Part shown: positions 10,472 through 22,996 of the stretch, in pieces
Layout: every line of letters starts with the position of its first letter
Numbering within the stretch: the stretch's first letter is position 1
Source: Dysidea avara
Taxonomy: Eukaryota; Porifera; Demospongiae; Dictyoceratida; Dysideidae
NCBI RefSeq assembly: GCF_963678975.1
Contig: NC_089276.1
Span: forward strand, 6,845,098-6,909,097
Length of the DNA stretch: 64,000 nt
Direction of reading: 5' to 3'
Program-made: the position numbers and the translations under genes
Notes under the pieces: model-generated
What the model was told of the DNA's origin: nothing
The model's database searches: none
What the model saw: the letters and a program-made list of their open reading frames with translations, nothing else

Positions 10472-11337
10472 TGACTGCTCTATTAGGATGACTGCTCTAT
10501 TAGGATGACTGCTCTATTAGGATGACTGCTCTATTAGAGTATCTCGATCTCGCACTTGCTACACCAAGTTGGATTTCGTGTTATAACTCCGTGGCTTTAA
10601 GTCTGATTCTTCTACACCATTGAAGAGCCTTTCTAAGATGATAACTCCATCTGTACAGCGATTTTCAAAGCATTACCCCAAGCGATTTATCTGGTAGGCG
10701 TGGCAAGCAGTAGTTTTTTATTAGCTAATCTCGATTGCATAATTGTTACACACTGTTGATTTTTTCGCTGTATCTTCCTGGTTTATAGCTCGATTTCTTT
10801 CAAACCAAAAAAGGTTTGAGGTTCAATAGTTAACCTATTCACCCACCGATTTTCAGCTTCTTCCCATGCGCGGTTTACCCTGTAGGCGTGACAACATATT
10901 GGTGTTATTTTTTGTGCATAATCGCTCATAACTCTTTGCCTGTTTATGGTATTCCAGCCAAAGTTGGCACCGAGATGCGCCTTTATACCCCCTTTCTGTG
11001 TGCCAAATTTCAAGGCAATTAGATAAAGCGTTCGCGTTTTATAGCAGTTTTTGTAAGTGTGCGAAAAGAGGAAGAAAAATAAGAAGAAAAAAACGAAGAA
11101 ACTAAGCCAATTTTTGAAGTCGCATATCTCGGGAACGCTTGAAGCGATTTCGCTCAAATTTGGAATGTGGAGTGCTGAAGGTGGAGGGAGTGTCCACAGC
11201 AAAAATGGTCTTGTTTCATCAAGGCAGCACAGAGCTACGGAGGTGCGAAAATTGCATTTTCTTCCTTCCTGTCAATATACTCACGGGTGTTACGCGCCGG
11301 CTTCTTGGGCCGCACGACACACTACCGTGTGTCTTGA
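10472..11337 (+). mobile_element. Non-autonomous repeat with tandem head and 3' hairpin
   Basis: Begins with four ~17-bp copies of TGACTGCTCTATTAGGA, the last running into GAGTATCTCGATCT, the motif found in many elements further right. It ends at 11337 with stem GACACAC/GTGTGTC around TACC followed by TTGAT. The ~750 bp between have no long frame that looks like a protein. A Helitron-like element is possible from the end structure, but the CTRR terminus is missing. Confidence 0.5.
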
Positions 11338-11497
11338 TATGTAATTTGTACATTTACTGATAAAATCAGAAATATTTAAGGTACATCTGCTTCATCTTTT
11401 CTTCTTCCTGTGGTAAAGAAAAAAGATAGGTTAAAAAAGTCCCAAAGCAGGCCATAGGCCGGCTTTGGGGTATACAAATACAAAAAGAAGTGAAATC
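11338..11497 (-). repeat. Inner tail of foldback complex, right copy
   Basis: Inverted counterpart of 2117-2276 with about 90% identity by eye. It starts exactly where the hairpin-terminated element ends. Confidence 0.8.
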
Positions 11498-11824
11498 TAA
11501 TCCAAAACAGCCAAGCTGTAAAAAAAGTGTGCGGCCCTCAAAAAGGCTATGGTGAAAAAAGATGTGAAATCCAAGGTGGCGGCCAAGAAATGGCTGTGAT
11601 GGTAGGTTAATGGTAAAAATTTTAATAATGACAATTCAGGTGAATTTTGTGCCAATTGACCAAGCGGCACCAAATTCACCTGAATTGTCGTTATTAAAAT
11701 TTTTACCATTAACCTACCATCACAGCCATTTCTTGGCCGCCACCTTGGATTTCACATCTTTTTTCACCATAGCCTTTTTGAGGGCCGCACACTTTTTTTA
11801 CAGCTTGGCTGTTTTGGATTAGAT
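11495..11824. mobile_element. Foldback element, copy 2
   Basis: Near-perfect ~330-bp inverted repeat, very similar to 1792-2121 but with a different short centre near 11655. Its two halves encode almost identical mirror frames, which are not genes. Confidence 0.85.
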
Positions 11825-12406
11825 AATAACTTGCTGGAAGCATTTGGAGTCACTCTGAAGGTACATTTGGGTTTGACCAATACTGCCCTGTCATGAAGGA
11901 ATAGTGAGGATGATGTTAAGTATATTTCAGTGTACTACTGTACTGTATGATAACAGTGTGGTTTTCTTATTTCTTAAGTTATGTAGTCCCATGCAAAAAA
12001 AAATGAATTTGCAATACCAAAAAGAAAACTGTTAACATATTTTGAGAAAGTGTAGTTTCATGTTGAATCACAGCTACAGATATATGTCATGATCATGTAA
12101 AAATCTGAAAGACAGGCATGCAGTACTATATATCTTGTTTATTGGCGTGAAAATTGGTTAACAGAAAATCAACAAAATCTCATAAACTAACTGTTCAAAT
12201 TGTGTACTGACCCCATCTACCATAAACATGATCATGGGATTGATCTAATTAACATAACAGGCTGTCTTATAAAAATGTAGCTGGTAATCAAAGCCATTTC
12301 CACTGTACACACTCCAGTAAACAAATGTCCAAATGGTAAACTTAGTATTAGGATACCAAAATTTGAATGAATCGAATATTTGTTGCACCCTCAATGTATG
12401 CCTTAC
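11825..12406. other. Non-coding stretch 3' of the last visible Ig exon
   Basis: On the minus strand this follows the donor of the 12407-12691 exon. I found no acceptor followed by an Ig, transmembrane or terminal exon. It is either intron or the place where the gene was cut off from its 3' part by the repeat complex. Confidence 0.5.
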
Positions 12407-12691
12407 CAAACAAGGTGTACATATCAGAAGTATCGGTCATTCCATCGATAGTAGCTACACAGTGATAAGTACCAGTATCACTGGTTGATGAGGATGAGAT
12501 GGTATATGTTACACTGTCACTACCAGTGGCTACTGTTGACAATGAACCATCATCAAACTGCCACATGGTCATGATCCGAGGACCACCACTAGCAGTACAA
12601 GTCATTGACTGATTGTTAGTAAAATTGAGTAATAGTGAAGAGCCAGTTAATGGTGGAGTAAACATGATATCAGTGATGTTTGGTTGGAGAA
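12407..12691 (-). CDS. Ig exon 20 (last visible)
   Basis: A 285-nt exon between acceptor ...GCTACAG and donor GTAAGG. Ig residues C32, W44 and C78 (TGTYHC). It is a close paralogue of the exon at 30265-30549 with only a handful of residue differences, although 18 kb and the whole 252-nt array lie between them. The flanking introns of the two copies are not similar. It has several NxS/T sites. Confidence 0.85.
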
Positions 12692-13155
12692 CTGTAGCAA
12701 AAAAAGAATGATGATTCTTTACATGTTACATTGTGCAAAAATTACAATGTACAAACGTACGTAAGTACACATGTATTTGAAACAATATCATCTGAGTTTC
12801 AGATTGTTTTGTTTAATCGTGTGTATGTGTGTATGTGCAGCTGCTGGCAAAGAAGAACAAACGTAGCCAATTGTCTAAATCATAAAGATTGCATCAATAA
12901 ACATTAACAAAGAACTAAAAAATCAACTGGTCTAAAAAAACTGAATTTCTCTTATAACAACAGTGTACTATTGTACATTTTCGTGTACATTTAATGGCAG
13001 CATCCACTGGTTACACATTGGACAATTAATTAATTAATAATATCTGTAATATTGTGTTAGATGGGGTGGCACACAACAGCCACAATACAGATGTATTTTA
13101 CTAACAAGACAAACAAGAAGAGATACAGAAGAAGACATAAACAAACTGAAATTAC

Positions 13156-13428
13156 CTGACAGTGAAGCAGTGTTGGATACAGCAATTCCCTCATTGTTAG
13201 TAGCAATACAATAGTACCCAGTGTCATCCTGATCATATCTGGGATCAGAAATAGTGTACATTGGATTAGTTTCATTCTCAATTTCCATTCCAATATCAGA
13301 ACCAGAAGCCACCACAAACCAACTGTAGTTGAGCATAGAGAATCCTTCAGCTCTACAACTGAAACTGACCGATACTCCTGGATAGACTGCTTGCATTGCA
13401 ACAGGATGTTCAACCATGCTGGGCCGAA
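13156..13428 (-). CDS. Ig exon 19
   Basis: A 273-nt exon, acceptor ...GATACAG, donor GTAATT. Ig residues C25, W37 and C74 in DDTGYYC. The sequence is unlike the 252-nt family and is a single copy in this window. Confidence 0.85.
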
Positions 13429-14702
13429 CTGTATCAAAGAAAAATTGCATAAATTGAGTGAAACATTGGAGTAACCATAGTAACTATCTGGTTGTAATCA
13501 TGCATACACAGCAAAGAAATGATATGCACTACAAGTTAAAATGCACAAGTAGATTTCGTGCATTTACTACTCTGCAGAGAAAATACTCTAATTAAACAGT
13601 CATTTTGTTACCAAGTGATAAACTGACCAACATTTAGTAAACATGATACACTATTAACACCACCAAACAATTAGGCTAACATACCTTCATAGACCACTAT
13701 ATAAACAGTCACTTTTAGCGCTAAATTAAAGGGACTGAACATGTTCTATGGAGTAGTAACGTGAGATACAGCCTTAACATCATCCTACCACATGTCTCAC
13801 TTGCTTGTACAATAATAAACAACATCATTAATGGCAGTGTATAAATGAAAGGAATGTCATTACAACTACAGGTACACAATTCACAGATGGAGTGATGTGC
13901 ACACTAAGGTCCTATACTACTTGTGAATCTACGAACAGCGTCTGTGCAATCTTATCATGTATACGTAAATACATCCCCTGCTTTCAGACATTTATCTAAG
14001 AGCAGTGTAACAAATGTAAATTGCAGTGGTTCTGCACTTGCGTGTGGTAAATATTTTGCACCTTACCGTACAGTTAAGCATTCAACTCTGTGCAGTGGAA
14101 CTACATCACCCCGGATTCCTTACTGTCCAAAAGACTTATTTGTGGTGATGTCCCATTTGCCAACGAGGGTACATGCTTGAACACCGAGCCAATGAGGACA
14201 ATTTAAATTGGTCCCATGCCATTTTGCTACCACTGTGACACTGTGTACACATATACAAAGTTGAAACAGATCATGCAACTGACATTTCCCTTACTAATTT
14301 GCTTTGAGTTACTGAAGTAACATCTAAACAATATATAAATCAGATAGTAGTTGGCTTAGCATTTCATAATAATTGAAGATGACTGATACTGCATTTACAC
14401 TATAGGTATAGCGCAGTCTGGCTTGAGTCAGCACGGTTTGTCATTTAACCAAAGGTGTACGACAACAGGTAGTATGAGTATTAAAACAGATCTAGATGAA
14501 AGCAATGAATGCATTAGAGAGCAAGAAAGAACAATAGGTGGAGGTGAGAGAGAATGACGAGTATAGTTCACTGTTTGACTTTAGTCTCTTTACAATTGCT
14601 GTAAAAGGGCAGTCACAGCTATGAACGTAAAACTTCAAATGTTTTAAATAATCCATCATAACGTGGAAGTAAACTGTGTTAATTATAGTCAAAAGCTCTC
14701 AC

Positions 14703-14966
14703 CTATTAGTTGAGCTGAGGTTGAATTAGAAAATACCCCAAGGGAGTTACTAGCTTCACAGATATACTGTCCAGTGTGATTGTACAATACTGATATTATA
14801 CTGTAACTGTTACTAGTCTCATTCTGTAGTAATGTCACAATTCCTGTTGGAGTATCTATCATAAACCATTGGTAGGCAAATGGTGGTAAACTAAACTCTG
14901 TACAGTTAAACATGATACTCTCTCCCAAAGTGACATTGTGGAGTGGAGGTGATATCACTGGTCGTT
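14703..14966 (-). CDS. Ig exon 18
   Basis: A 264-nt exon, acceptor ...TTCTACAG, donor GTGAGA. Ig residues C22, W34 and C70 (HTGQYIC). Several potential N-glycosylation sites (NVT, NCT, NET, NHT, NST). Not part of the 252-nt family. Confidence 0.85.
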
Positions 14967-16050
14967 CTGTAGAACAAACACAATAGCTTGATAATTAATG
15001 TGAAAATAACAAGAAAAATTAGATTTAAAATATACAACAGCTTATTGTTGACTCCCAATCAGTGGTCATATTTAGCTACATGGCCCTTTAGTTACACACA
15101 TACGGTAGGTACCAGTTACATGTTGACTATGTTCTGAGTCATGTATGTTTTTGTTTAAAATTTGCCTGTACAATTTTTTATCACAAGAAGATACACCTTA
15201 TAATAGCTCTCTGTGGTGACATACAGTTTGTTTGAAATATGAAGAAACTTAACTATGGGTTCTGAGAATTTCTCAATGTATAGGAACAACACACACTATA
15301 AGGTTTTCAGCTACATAAAGTAAGGATAATATTACTGTACAGTAGTGTGACCAAGCTACTCCTACTATAGCTGGGGAATATTGTGTAGTAGGTGTAGACA
15401 TTGTTGTATTTACACAATGAAATCTGATCAATAGTGGTTATCTCAAACACAAGCCAATAAAAGGCATGACTTGTAAACAACATGACAACAGTAACATGAG
15501 CATTTGGCTGCCCATGTTGTGTATTTCATACATCCATAGAGAGATGAGCGTCAAAGAACTAAACAGTGTATTCATGAAACTTAATTATCAATTGATAGCC
15601 ATTGCATGTATGACCAAATACAGTAAATGTCTAAAACTATCTTAGGATATGAAACATGTACACTTACTACCTCCCTACCCAAATATACATGTGTATGGAA
15701 TGAGCCATGTGATTGTCACATGCATTCTTTACTAAGAAACTTCCTATACACTACAGAGGTCTTTCATTATTCACAAGGCCATGATAAAATTCATGGCCAC
15801 CTTGTAAACACTTTACTGTTTATTATGGTACATATTTCACATGTTACTCATAATGAATATTACTAGCTAATTACCCACATACTCCCCAACTTAATATTAT
15901 GGTCACACATAGTCACATCATCCTAGTGATGTGTTCATACCTTACCATCCCCCACATGGACTGGCTGACCAACTACACATTCACTAGTGCTGCATCATAA
16001 GAAGTTAAGGAGCATGCTGAGAGTGTGTGTAATGTATGTATACAGTGTCC

Positions 16051-16193
<143 letters not shown>

Positions 16194-16201
16194 CTACTCA
16201 C

Positions 16202-16504
16202 CTACTACAGTGATATTGACCATGTCACTGTTTACGGTAGCAAGACCAGATTGACTACTAACAGCTTCACAGTAGTACACACCAGAATCATTAAACTCAG
16301 CCATCATAACTGTCAATGTACTAGTGATACTGTTCATTGAGGTAGTATCAACAATAACTCTATTACTGCTATCAGTGATGATGGTATTGTATAGGTACCA
16401 TTGTATGGATGGTCTAGGGAAACCTTCTGCAGTACAGACAAGTGTAAAACTGTTTTCAACCACCACCTCCTGAGCAACAGGATCAGTAGTGAATGCTGGA
16501 CCAA
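16202..16504 (-). CDS. Ig exon 17
   Basis: A 303-nt exon, acceptor ...TTATCAACAG, donor GTGAGT followed almost at once by the long CA repeat. Ig residues C24, W36 and C79 (DSGVYYC). The PRPSIQWY stretch is typical of I-set domains. Confidence 0.87.
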
Positions 16505-17378
16505 CTGTTGATAAGAACAAAACAACTTCATTAACACCCATGTTATATGACAAAACTTGGTGGAACTAAAGTTCCCAATTGAAGTAATTAATTTGTATTA
16601 CAGTACAGCATGAAAATTAAATTTATGGTCTTGCTATATAACGCTACTAAATTAAGTTGAGATGGAAATTTAAGTTTGGCTTTTATAAATGATAGCAACA
16701 TTAAGGTGCACTTGACCAGTGCTTTGAACCTCGTGATTCATTCACTATATAGTTCCATACATGTGGTGAACACCACATATACAATTGTATGGATGTGTGG
16801 CAGTTGTAGTGGCTTCCGCAACTTACAACTGGAGTGTTGGCTGTGTTGAGTTCATGAAGACTGAAGCACTTCAGTGGAGCAACAAATACTCTTGTAGGCA
16901 GCGAGAATCTTAGATATGACTAAGGTAATAAAATCTAGTCTAGCCGCATTATTCACTTGCAAAATTGATAACAGAATTTACAGTTGGTGTCTAAAACTTA
17001 ATTTTCATGCTACATAAATGGTATTTGCCATTACGTATGTACATTGTTCAATATTGGCTGCCTCGCAATATGTCTAACTTTTTGTTTGTGATGCCAATTT
17101 GTCAAACTTCCACTGTCTTTACAGTACATAATACTGTAGACATCTCTATTAACAACTAACATCATGCAACCTGTGGACAGCATGATACATTTGCAGTAAA
17201 AATTCATAGCCATCTTTGATGGAAATTCGTCAATAATTCTAAAGTTCACTTGGGGAATTTTTCTTGACTTGGGAAAGTCTCAAGATCAAAACTATTTTGT
17301 ACAGCATATTAATTTTGTATACAACTGTGTTTTGAATTATTATCGTAAATGTGTCATGTTCATGCGTGGCAAACTCAC

Positions 17379-17630
17379 CATAGACAGTGATAGTACGATT
17401 ACTAGTTCCAGCATCATTAGTGACAGTACAAGTGTAATCCCCTCCATCAACTGTAGCTAGATCACTAATAGTAAGGGTGCTGGTGTTAGTAGTTGTGGTG
17501 GCTGAGAATGTATTAGTCCTGCTCCAACTGTATTCTAAGTCTGGTCCACCCTCTGATGAACAGTTCAACTCTAACTGATCTCCATTATCATATGTGTTAT
17601 CACCCATGATGACCACATTGTATGGAGCAA
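17379..17630 (-). CDS. Ig exon 16 (252-nt family)
   Basis: Last member in gene order of the ten-copy family. Ig residues C24, W36 and C68 (DGGDYTC). Starts VAPYNVVIMGDNTYDNGDQL and carries the SATTTT variant after W36. Nearly identical to the exon at 18639-18890. Donor GTGAGT. Confidence 0.92.
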
Positions 17631-18638
17631 CTGAAGGATGAAACACATACAGCAGTAAGATAGTCTACCAAAAGACATGTGTTGGGACTAACTCATAACT
17701 ACAAAGCTGACCATTATGCTTGTCTGAGTGCATCGATCAGTTAGTCAGTTAGTTAGCCTTGATGTTCTGCTACACTTTTATAAAACATGTGCCCATGCAG
17801 TTAAAACTATCTCCTGCTATAAATATTTTAAAACTGGGTGTTACTCCTTTCTTATGGTTTTGTGCTTACTTCATGTATTTCATGTATTTCATGTATTTCA
17901 TATTAATTCTATAGTTCATTAATTAACAATTGCTAAGAACTTGTGCTGTAAAACCTTAATAAAATTTTTTTATAAAAGCGTAACTCAAACAAACCACAAA
18001 CAATGCTCAGACTTCTTTAGTTTATCTATCTATGGCATCTCTGGACAAGCCTTGGTTCTGCTTTTCAGCATATAAGAGGGACATCCATCCTTTCACTCGA
18101 AGGGATATTGAATCACTGGTAGCCTACAAGGCCCACACTGTCATTTTTCAGTCGCTACAACACCTCTACAGCTAACTGGGAAAGCTGTTCACACTGTATC
18201 CCGACATATTGTGAACTGGGATGAAGTATATATACTATATACACCTTACAGCAAAGCTTACGTACCCGTAAATTTAGTACAGGGTCTCATACTCGCATAA
18301 AGCTTCATTGCCACACAAGTGTGGGTGTGGACAGACAAAAGAAACACGCACGCAAACTTTTCTGAAAACAATTTCAGAAAACCAGGCAAATGCTTGGTTT
18401 AAAAATTAGTTTGATTACAGAAACTCACTGGAAGTATTTTGGGTCATTAACCTTTGTGTATCCTTACTAGTAAGTACTATTGTACTTAACGATACAACAT
18501 TAAAACACAAACTATCATACACTTGTTTCTAATGTCAGTACAAAACAGCTTGAATGGGTTCAATGTGAACTAATTCAGTGAATATATAAGTGGTGGCTTG
18601 AAGAAAACCTGCTGAATGGCTTTGATATCTCAACTTAC

Positions 18639-18890
18639 CATAAACAGTGATGGTATCCATACTAGTTCCAGCATCATTAGTGACAGTACAAGTGTAATCC
18701 CCTCCATCAACTGTAGCTAGATCACTAATAGTAAGGGTGCTGGTGTTAGTAGTTGTGGTGGCTAAGAATGCATTAGTCCTGCTCCAACTGTATTCTAAGT
18801 CTGGTCCACCCTCTGATGAACAATTTAACTCTAACTGATCTCCATTATCATATGTGTTATCACCCATGATGACCACATTGTATGGAGCAA
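18639..18890 (-). CDS. Ig exon 15 (252-nt family)
   Basis: 252 nt, C24, W36, C68. Differs from exon 16 at only a few residues (AFLATT for TFSATT, SMDT for SNRT). The acceptor context CCTTCAG is the same as in exon 16, pointing to a recent tandem duplication. Donor GTAAGT. Confidence 0.92.
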
Positions 18891-20011
18891 CTGAAGGATA
18901 AGACACACAATAGTAACTTAGTGTATATGTAGTAAACTGTAAATCTATTATTTCTAATGAATGTCAGGAGGAGTATTGAAGATGATCGAATGCTTAAATG
19001 TAGTGTGCTATGTAAAAGAAACAAAGTATCATCCTACATGTACATGACAGTATGAATTAGAGCTGTTCAGTAATCGAGAAACGTATATATTATTTTATAA
19101 AAATTATTGCAAGGATTACCGTGGAACACACATGGATACTGCTACCTAGACAATATTGTACTCCAGTAAACTATTTGTATATATACAAAAGATTATTGTA
19201 CAGTGTATCTGTGAAAACATCTTATACCACTTGATGGTAGAGCTACGACCACACATGTGTATTACAAAGTGAATTAACAGTCTAACTTCTAGACATCTGG
19301 TGGAGTATACTATGGGCCAAATACATGTTTTGTTACTGTATTCTGTAACATATTGATTCTAAATACATAACTATATGAGCGGTGTAGCTTTTTAATAGAC
19401 AGTACGGTATTCACTTAAAATATATTTTCAGATGGTGTTTATGGACAACATTATGAGCACTAATTTTAAACATGTTTACTGCTATAATATCACTGAATTG
19501 CCTTGTAGTAACTCTAAGCAGGATGGGGATGGCTGAAAGAACAGCAGCTTACACTTTAGTATTGTGTAGATGTAACTCAGTTGCTTAGTGTACAACTATT
19601 TTTTTAAGAAGTATTTATACAATACTATAGACTGCAAGTTTCTCTTCCAATCATTTTAATCCAGTACACTAAGCTCTATGAAGCAAGCAATAGACAGTAA
19701 GCTATCCAGCAGACAGTGAACAAATTAGTACACCTGCTCCATGATGTTTTCTTGTTCTTTTGTCACTTGCTAAACTGTTTGTAAATATGGTTTGGCTGGT
19801 ATGGAAGATATTATTTGTTTTTTAATTAAAATACCATCATGCTCAGCACTAATACATATCACTATAAGAAACTCAATTGAGTGTTATTCCTTACACGGCA
19901 TTGCTTTTTATTTTAGGTGTTGATACGTACCTACGTACTAACATCTAAACTACTAATTTTGTATGTAGACAAGCAGATGTAGATATGACTGATGTAAAAT
20001 TTTCAACTTAC

Positions 20012-20263
20012 TATAAACAGTAACAGTGGTACTGCTGGACCCAGCATCATTATTGACAGTACAAGTGTACTCCCCTCCATCAACTGTAGCTAGATCACTA
20101 ATAGTAAGGGTGCTGGTGTTAGTAGTTGTGGTGGCTGAGAATGTATTAGTCCTGTTCCAACTGTATTCTAAATCTGGTCTACCCTCTGATGAACAGTTCA
20201 ACTCTAACTGATCTCCATTATCATATGTGTTATCACCCATGATGACCACATTGTATGGAGCAA
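20012..20263 (-). CDS. Ig exon 14 (252-nt family)
   Basis: 252 nt, C24, W36, C68, with R30 region GRPD instead of GGPD. The exon ends in A before GTAAGT, whereas all its sisters end in G, so the split codon at the next junction is ATT (Ile) instead of GTT (Val). Confidence 0.9.
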
Positions 20264-20874
20264 CTATACAGGTACATACAGCAGTAAACATAATGGTAGT
20301 TTGTACACTGCATGTACCCATACTAGGTTGCAGCCAGAGGAGGTATGATACACGTTAAGAGCTATCGAAAAAATTTATCATATTTGGATTTCTAAACTGA
20401 TGTTTAATCTAGGTTTATGGGATTATGGACACCTTGAATAAAATTACCAGCGATATTCTCTTCTATTGTTGCCGTTTTCTCTTTGATAGTAAGCTTTTCA
20501 TCACATAATGACATCTCCAATCACTTTGTATACTAATATCAAGTTCAGTGGAGTTCACCACATCATTAAGAAAAGCTTTCAATCGGTACCTAGTTTTCAA
20601 TGAACCTTCCAGAATTTTTTTTTAATTGTTCTATACAAATCCTATGAGCTCACATGAGTGTATCATACCTCATCTGGGTTGCAGCACATATCACTACACA
20701 ATATTTTACATTCACCGAATAATTGGTAAATTGGTGTTCATTAGAATCTTGGGCACCAATCCATAACAAAAGTTTACTGGACAGTTATATAATGTACGTA
20801 GCATTTTACTCAAAGTTGTTAGCCAAAGTTGAGCTTTCTATCAAGTAAAACTTAGCTTGTCAAAGTCCTTTAGT

Positions 20875-20999
20875 AGCCTTAGTCTAGTAGTGTGTCTGGT
20901 GGTAAAATTGTAGCAAAGCTTTCCACAATGCAGGAATTGAACCACAAGTACATCATAGCTATGAGTCACTCACTTTAACCACTACACTACAAAGCACAT
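20875..20999 (-). repeat. tRNA-derived SINE head
   Basis: On the minus strand TAGTGTAGTGG (box A, within 20971-20989) is followed ~30 nt later by GGTTCAATTCC (box B, 20933-20943). Both fit the internal pol III promoter consensus. The acceptor arms do not pair, so this is a SINE and not a tRNA gene. The left boundary is approximate. It lies in an intron of the Ig gene. Confidence 0.75.
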
Positions 21000-21423
21000 C
21001 TCATAGATATATAATAAAGGCATGAAATGACATAGGTGTTAATACACGCAGTTAACATAAATGATTTTGCCAAGTTTCATTCTACTAACATCCTTGAATT
21101 TAATGCAATGTAGATATAAAAGACAGCCATTAGATAATTAAGCAACTTTAGTCCCAGACGATGATCGTTTGGAATAACAATAGTCTTGATACATGCAGCA
21201 GTTGGTAACACCATTGTCTGACATCACTGGAATGCAGACAGACAGTCAAATGGACAGTTGTAAGTTTTAATGGAGCCATTTTGTAATCCTTGCCACACTA
21301 CGAGTACAGAAACATTGGTACAAGGTGTTATAGAAATACGGACTACACCACAATGAAATAACCACTCAATAGCCCTCTGAGTCTTTAGTAAACTTTATAT
21401 AATTAGTTAAATCACTAACCTGG

Positions 21424-21750
21424 ATAGTCTCGCATAAACCAGACGACTTTTTTCTTTTACGTGTGGGTGGGGAAAAAAGTGGTCTGGTACACTTGTGATA
21501 GAATTTCTGTGTAGTGTTCCACCAGCTCTAGGGTGGGTGTTGATTGGTGAAGCCATTCACTACTGAGCAACATGCTATATAGTATAGTCAGTGTCAAAAG
21601 TGTAACAAGAGAATGACTTTGCCAATCAACACCCACCAAGGAGCTGGTACAACAGTACACAGAAATTCTATTGCAACTGTACCAGACTGCTTTTTCCCCA
21701 CCCACCCACACACAAAAGAAAAATCGGTCTGGTCTATATACACAAGACTA
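21424..21750. mobile_element. Foldback MITE with 8-bp TSD
   Basis: A 327-bp imperfect palindrome beginning ATAGTCTCG and ending AGACTA, flanked by TAACCTGG on both sides (21416-21423, 21751-21758). An 8-bp duplication fits the hAT superfamily. Sits in an intron of the Ig gene. Confidence 0.85.
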
Positions 21751-22084
21751 TAACCTGGACTTTCTGTGATATCTCTAGCACTCGTCTATTCATTAATAAA
21801 TGAGGCTATTATGTTATGAACATAGTTGAATATTTAGGCATGTCTATAAAATGAATCCTGTGATTGGCTTAGGCTATTGGTTTCCTGTCACAGGATATTT
21901 ATCAGCTTGTAATAATATGTGAAGGGACTGGTAAGCATTGTAATGGACGATTAGACAGACAGACAACTCTTTAGATAGATAGATATATTAAAACAGCTCA
22001 TGAGATTACATGCAGATCTTAGTCACATTTATACAGTAGTAGACAAATGTCTTGCTAGTTCCCACATATTAAGCTTCAACTCAC

Positions 22085-22336
22085 CATTCACAGTGATGGT
22101 GTTCATACTAGTTCCAGCATCATTAGTGACAAAACAAGTGTACTCCCCTCCATCAACTGTAGCTAGATCACTAATAATAAGAGTGTTTAAATTAGTAACT
22201 GTGTCATTTGAGAATGTATTAGTCCTGCTCCAACTGTATTCTAAGTCTGGTCCACCCTCAGATAAACAGTTCAACTCTAACTGATCTCCATTATCATATG
22301 TGTTATTACCCATGATGACCACATTGTATGGAGCAA
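22085..22336 (-). CDS. Ig exon 13 (252-nt family)
   Basis: 252 nt, C24, W36, C68 (DGGEYTC). Variant residues: GNNTYDNG, CLSEGG, and SNDTVTNLN after W36, the alternative version of the C'-E region also seen in exon 9. Acceptor ...TCATCTAG, donor GTGAGT. Confidence 0.92.
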
Positions 22337-22474
22337 CTAGATGAAGAAAGTGGTAAAAATTACCACACATGTACATGAATGTTATTCTGAGTACTGATGA
22401 TTAAGCAAGAAATAATCATGGATTTTATTTTTTATCAACCCATAGGGTGCGGACACAAAACACATCTAGGTACT

Positions 22475-22660
22475 GCTCAAATGTAACGTCATCACGCAAA
22501 AGAGCAAGGATTAAAGGGCGTGGCACCCATTTCGCTCATGAGTATCCATCCCAAATGAAACAGGATGAATACTTGCGAGCAAAATGGGTGCCACGCCATT
22601 TAATTAGCTCATTTTTAACCACTCGCACTCTCACGAGACGACATTACGTTTCGTACATAC
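22475..22660. mobile_element. Palindromic MITE
   Basis: Inverted repeat with core arms around GGCGTGGCACCCATTT (22511-22535) and its complement (22578-22603). Looser symmetry extends outward (AATGTAACGTCATC against GACGACATTACGTTT). Exact ends and TSD were not determined. Intronic. Confidence 0.65.
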
Positions 22661-22744
22661 ACCATCTTCCAGAACCAATTTCTGGAAATAAAGCAGCTGC
22701 CTGCAACAAACTGTGGGTATTTACCTAGAATGCATCAGACTTAC

Positions 22745-22996
22745 CATACACAGTAACAGTGGTACTGCTAGTTCCAGCATCATTTGTAACAGTACAAGTG
22801 TAATCCCCTCCATCAACTGTAACTAGATTACTAACATTAAGGGTGCTTGTGTTAGTAACTGTGTCACTTGAAAAATCATTAACCCTACTCCAACTGTATA
22901 CTAAGTCTGGTCCACCCTCTGATGAACAGTTCAACTCTAACTGATCTCCATTATCATATGTGTTATCACTAATGATGACCACATTGTATGGAGCAA
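22745..22996 (-). CDS. Ig exon 12 (252-nt family)
   Basis: 252 nt, C24, W36, C68. Variant residues IISDNTYDNG, RVNDFSSDTVTN and VSNLVTVD. Acceptor ...ATGTATAG, donor GTAAGT. The RVND version is shared with exon 8. Confidence 0.92.

Noticed and set aside
22000-22284. Plus-strand frames over the Ig exons
   Set aside because: Antisense shadows of the minus-strand Ig exons, recurring only because the exons are copies of each other.
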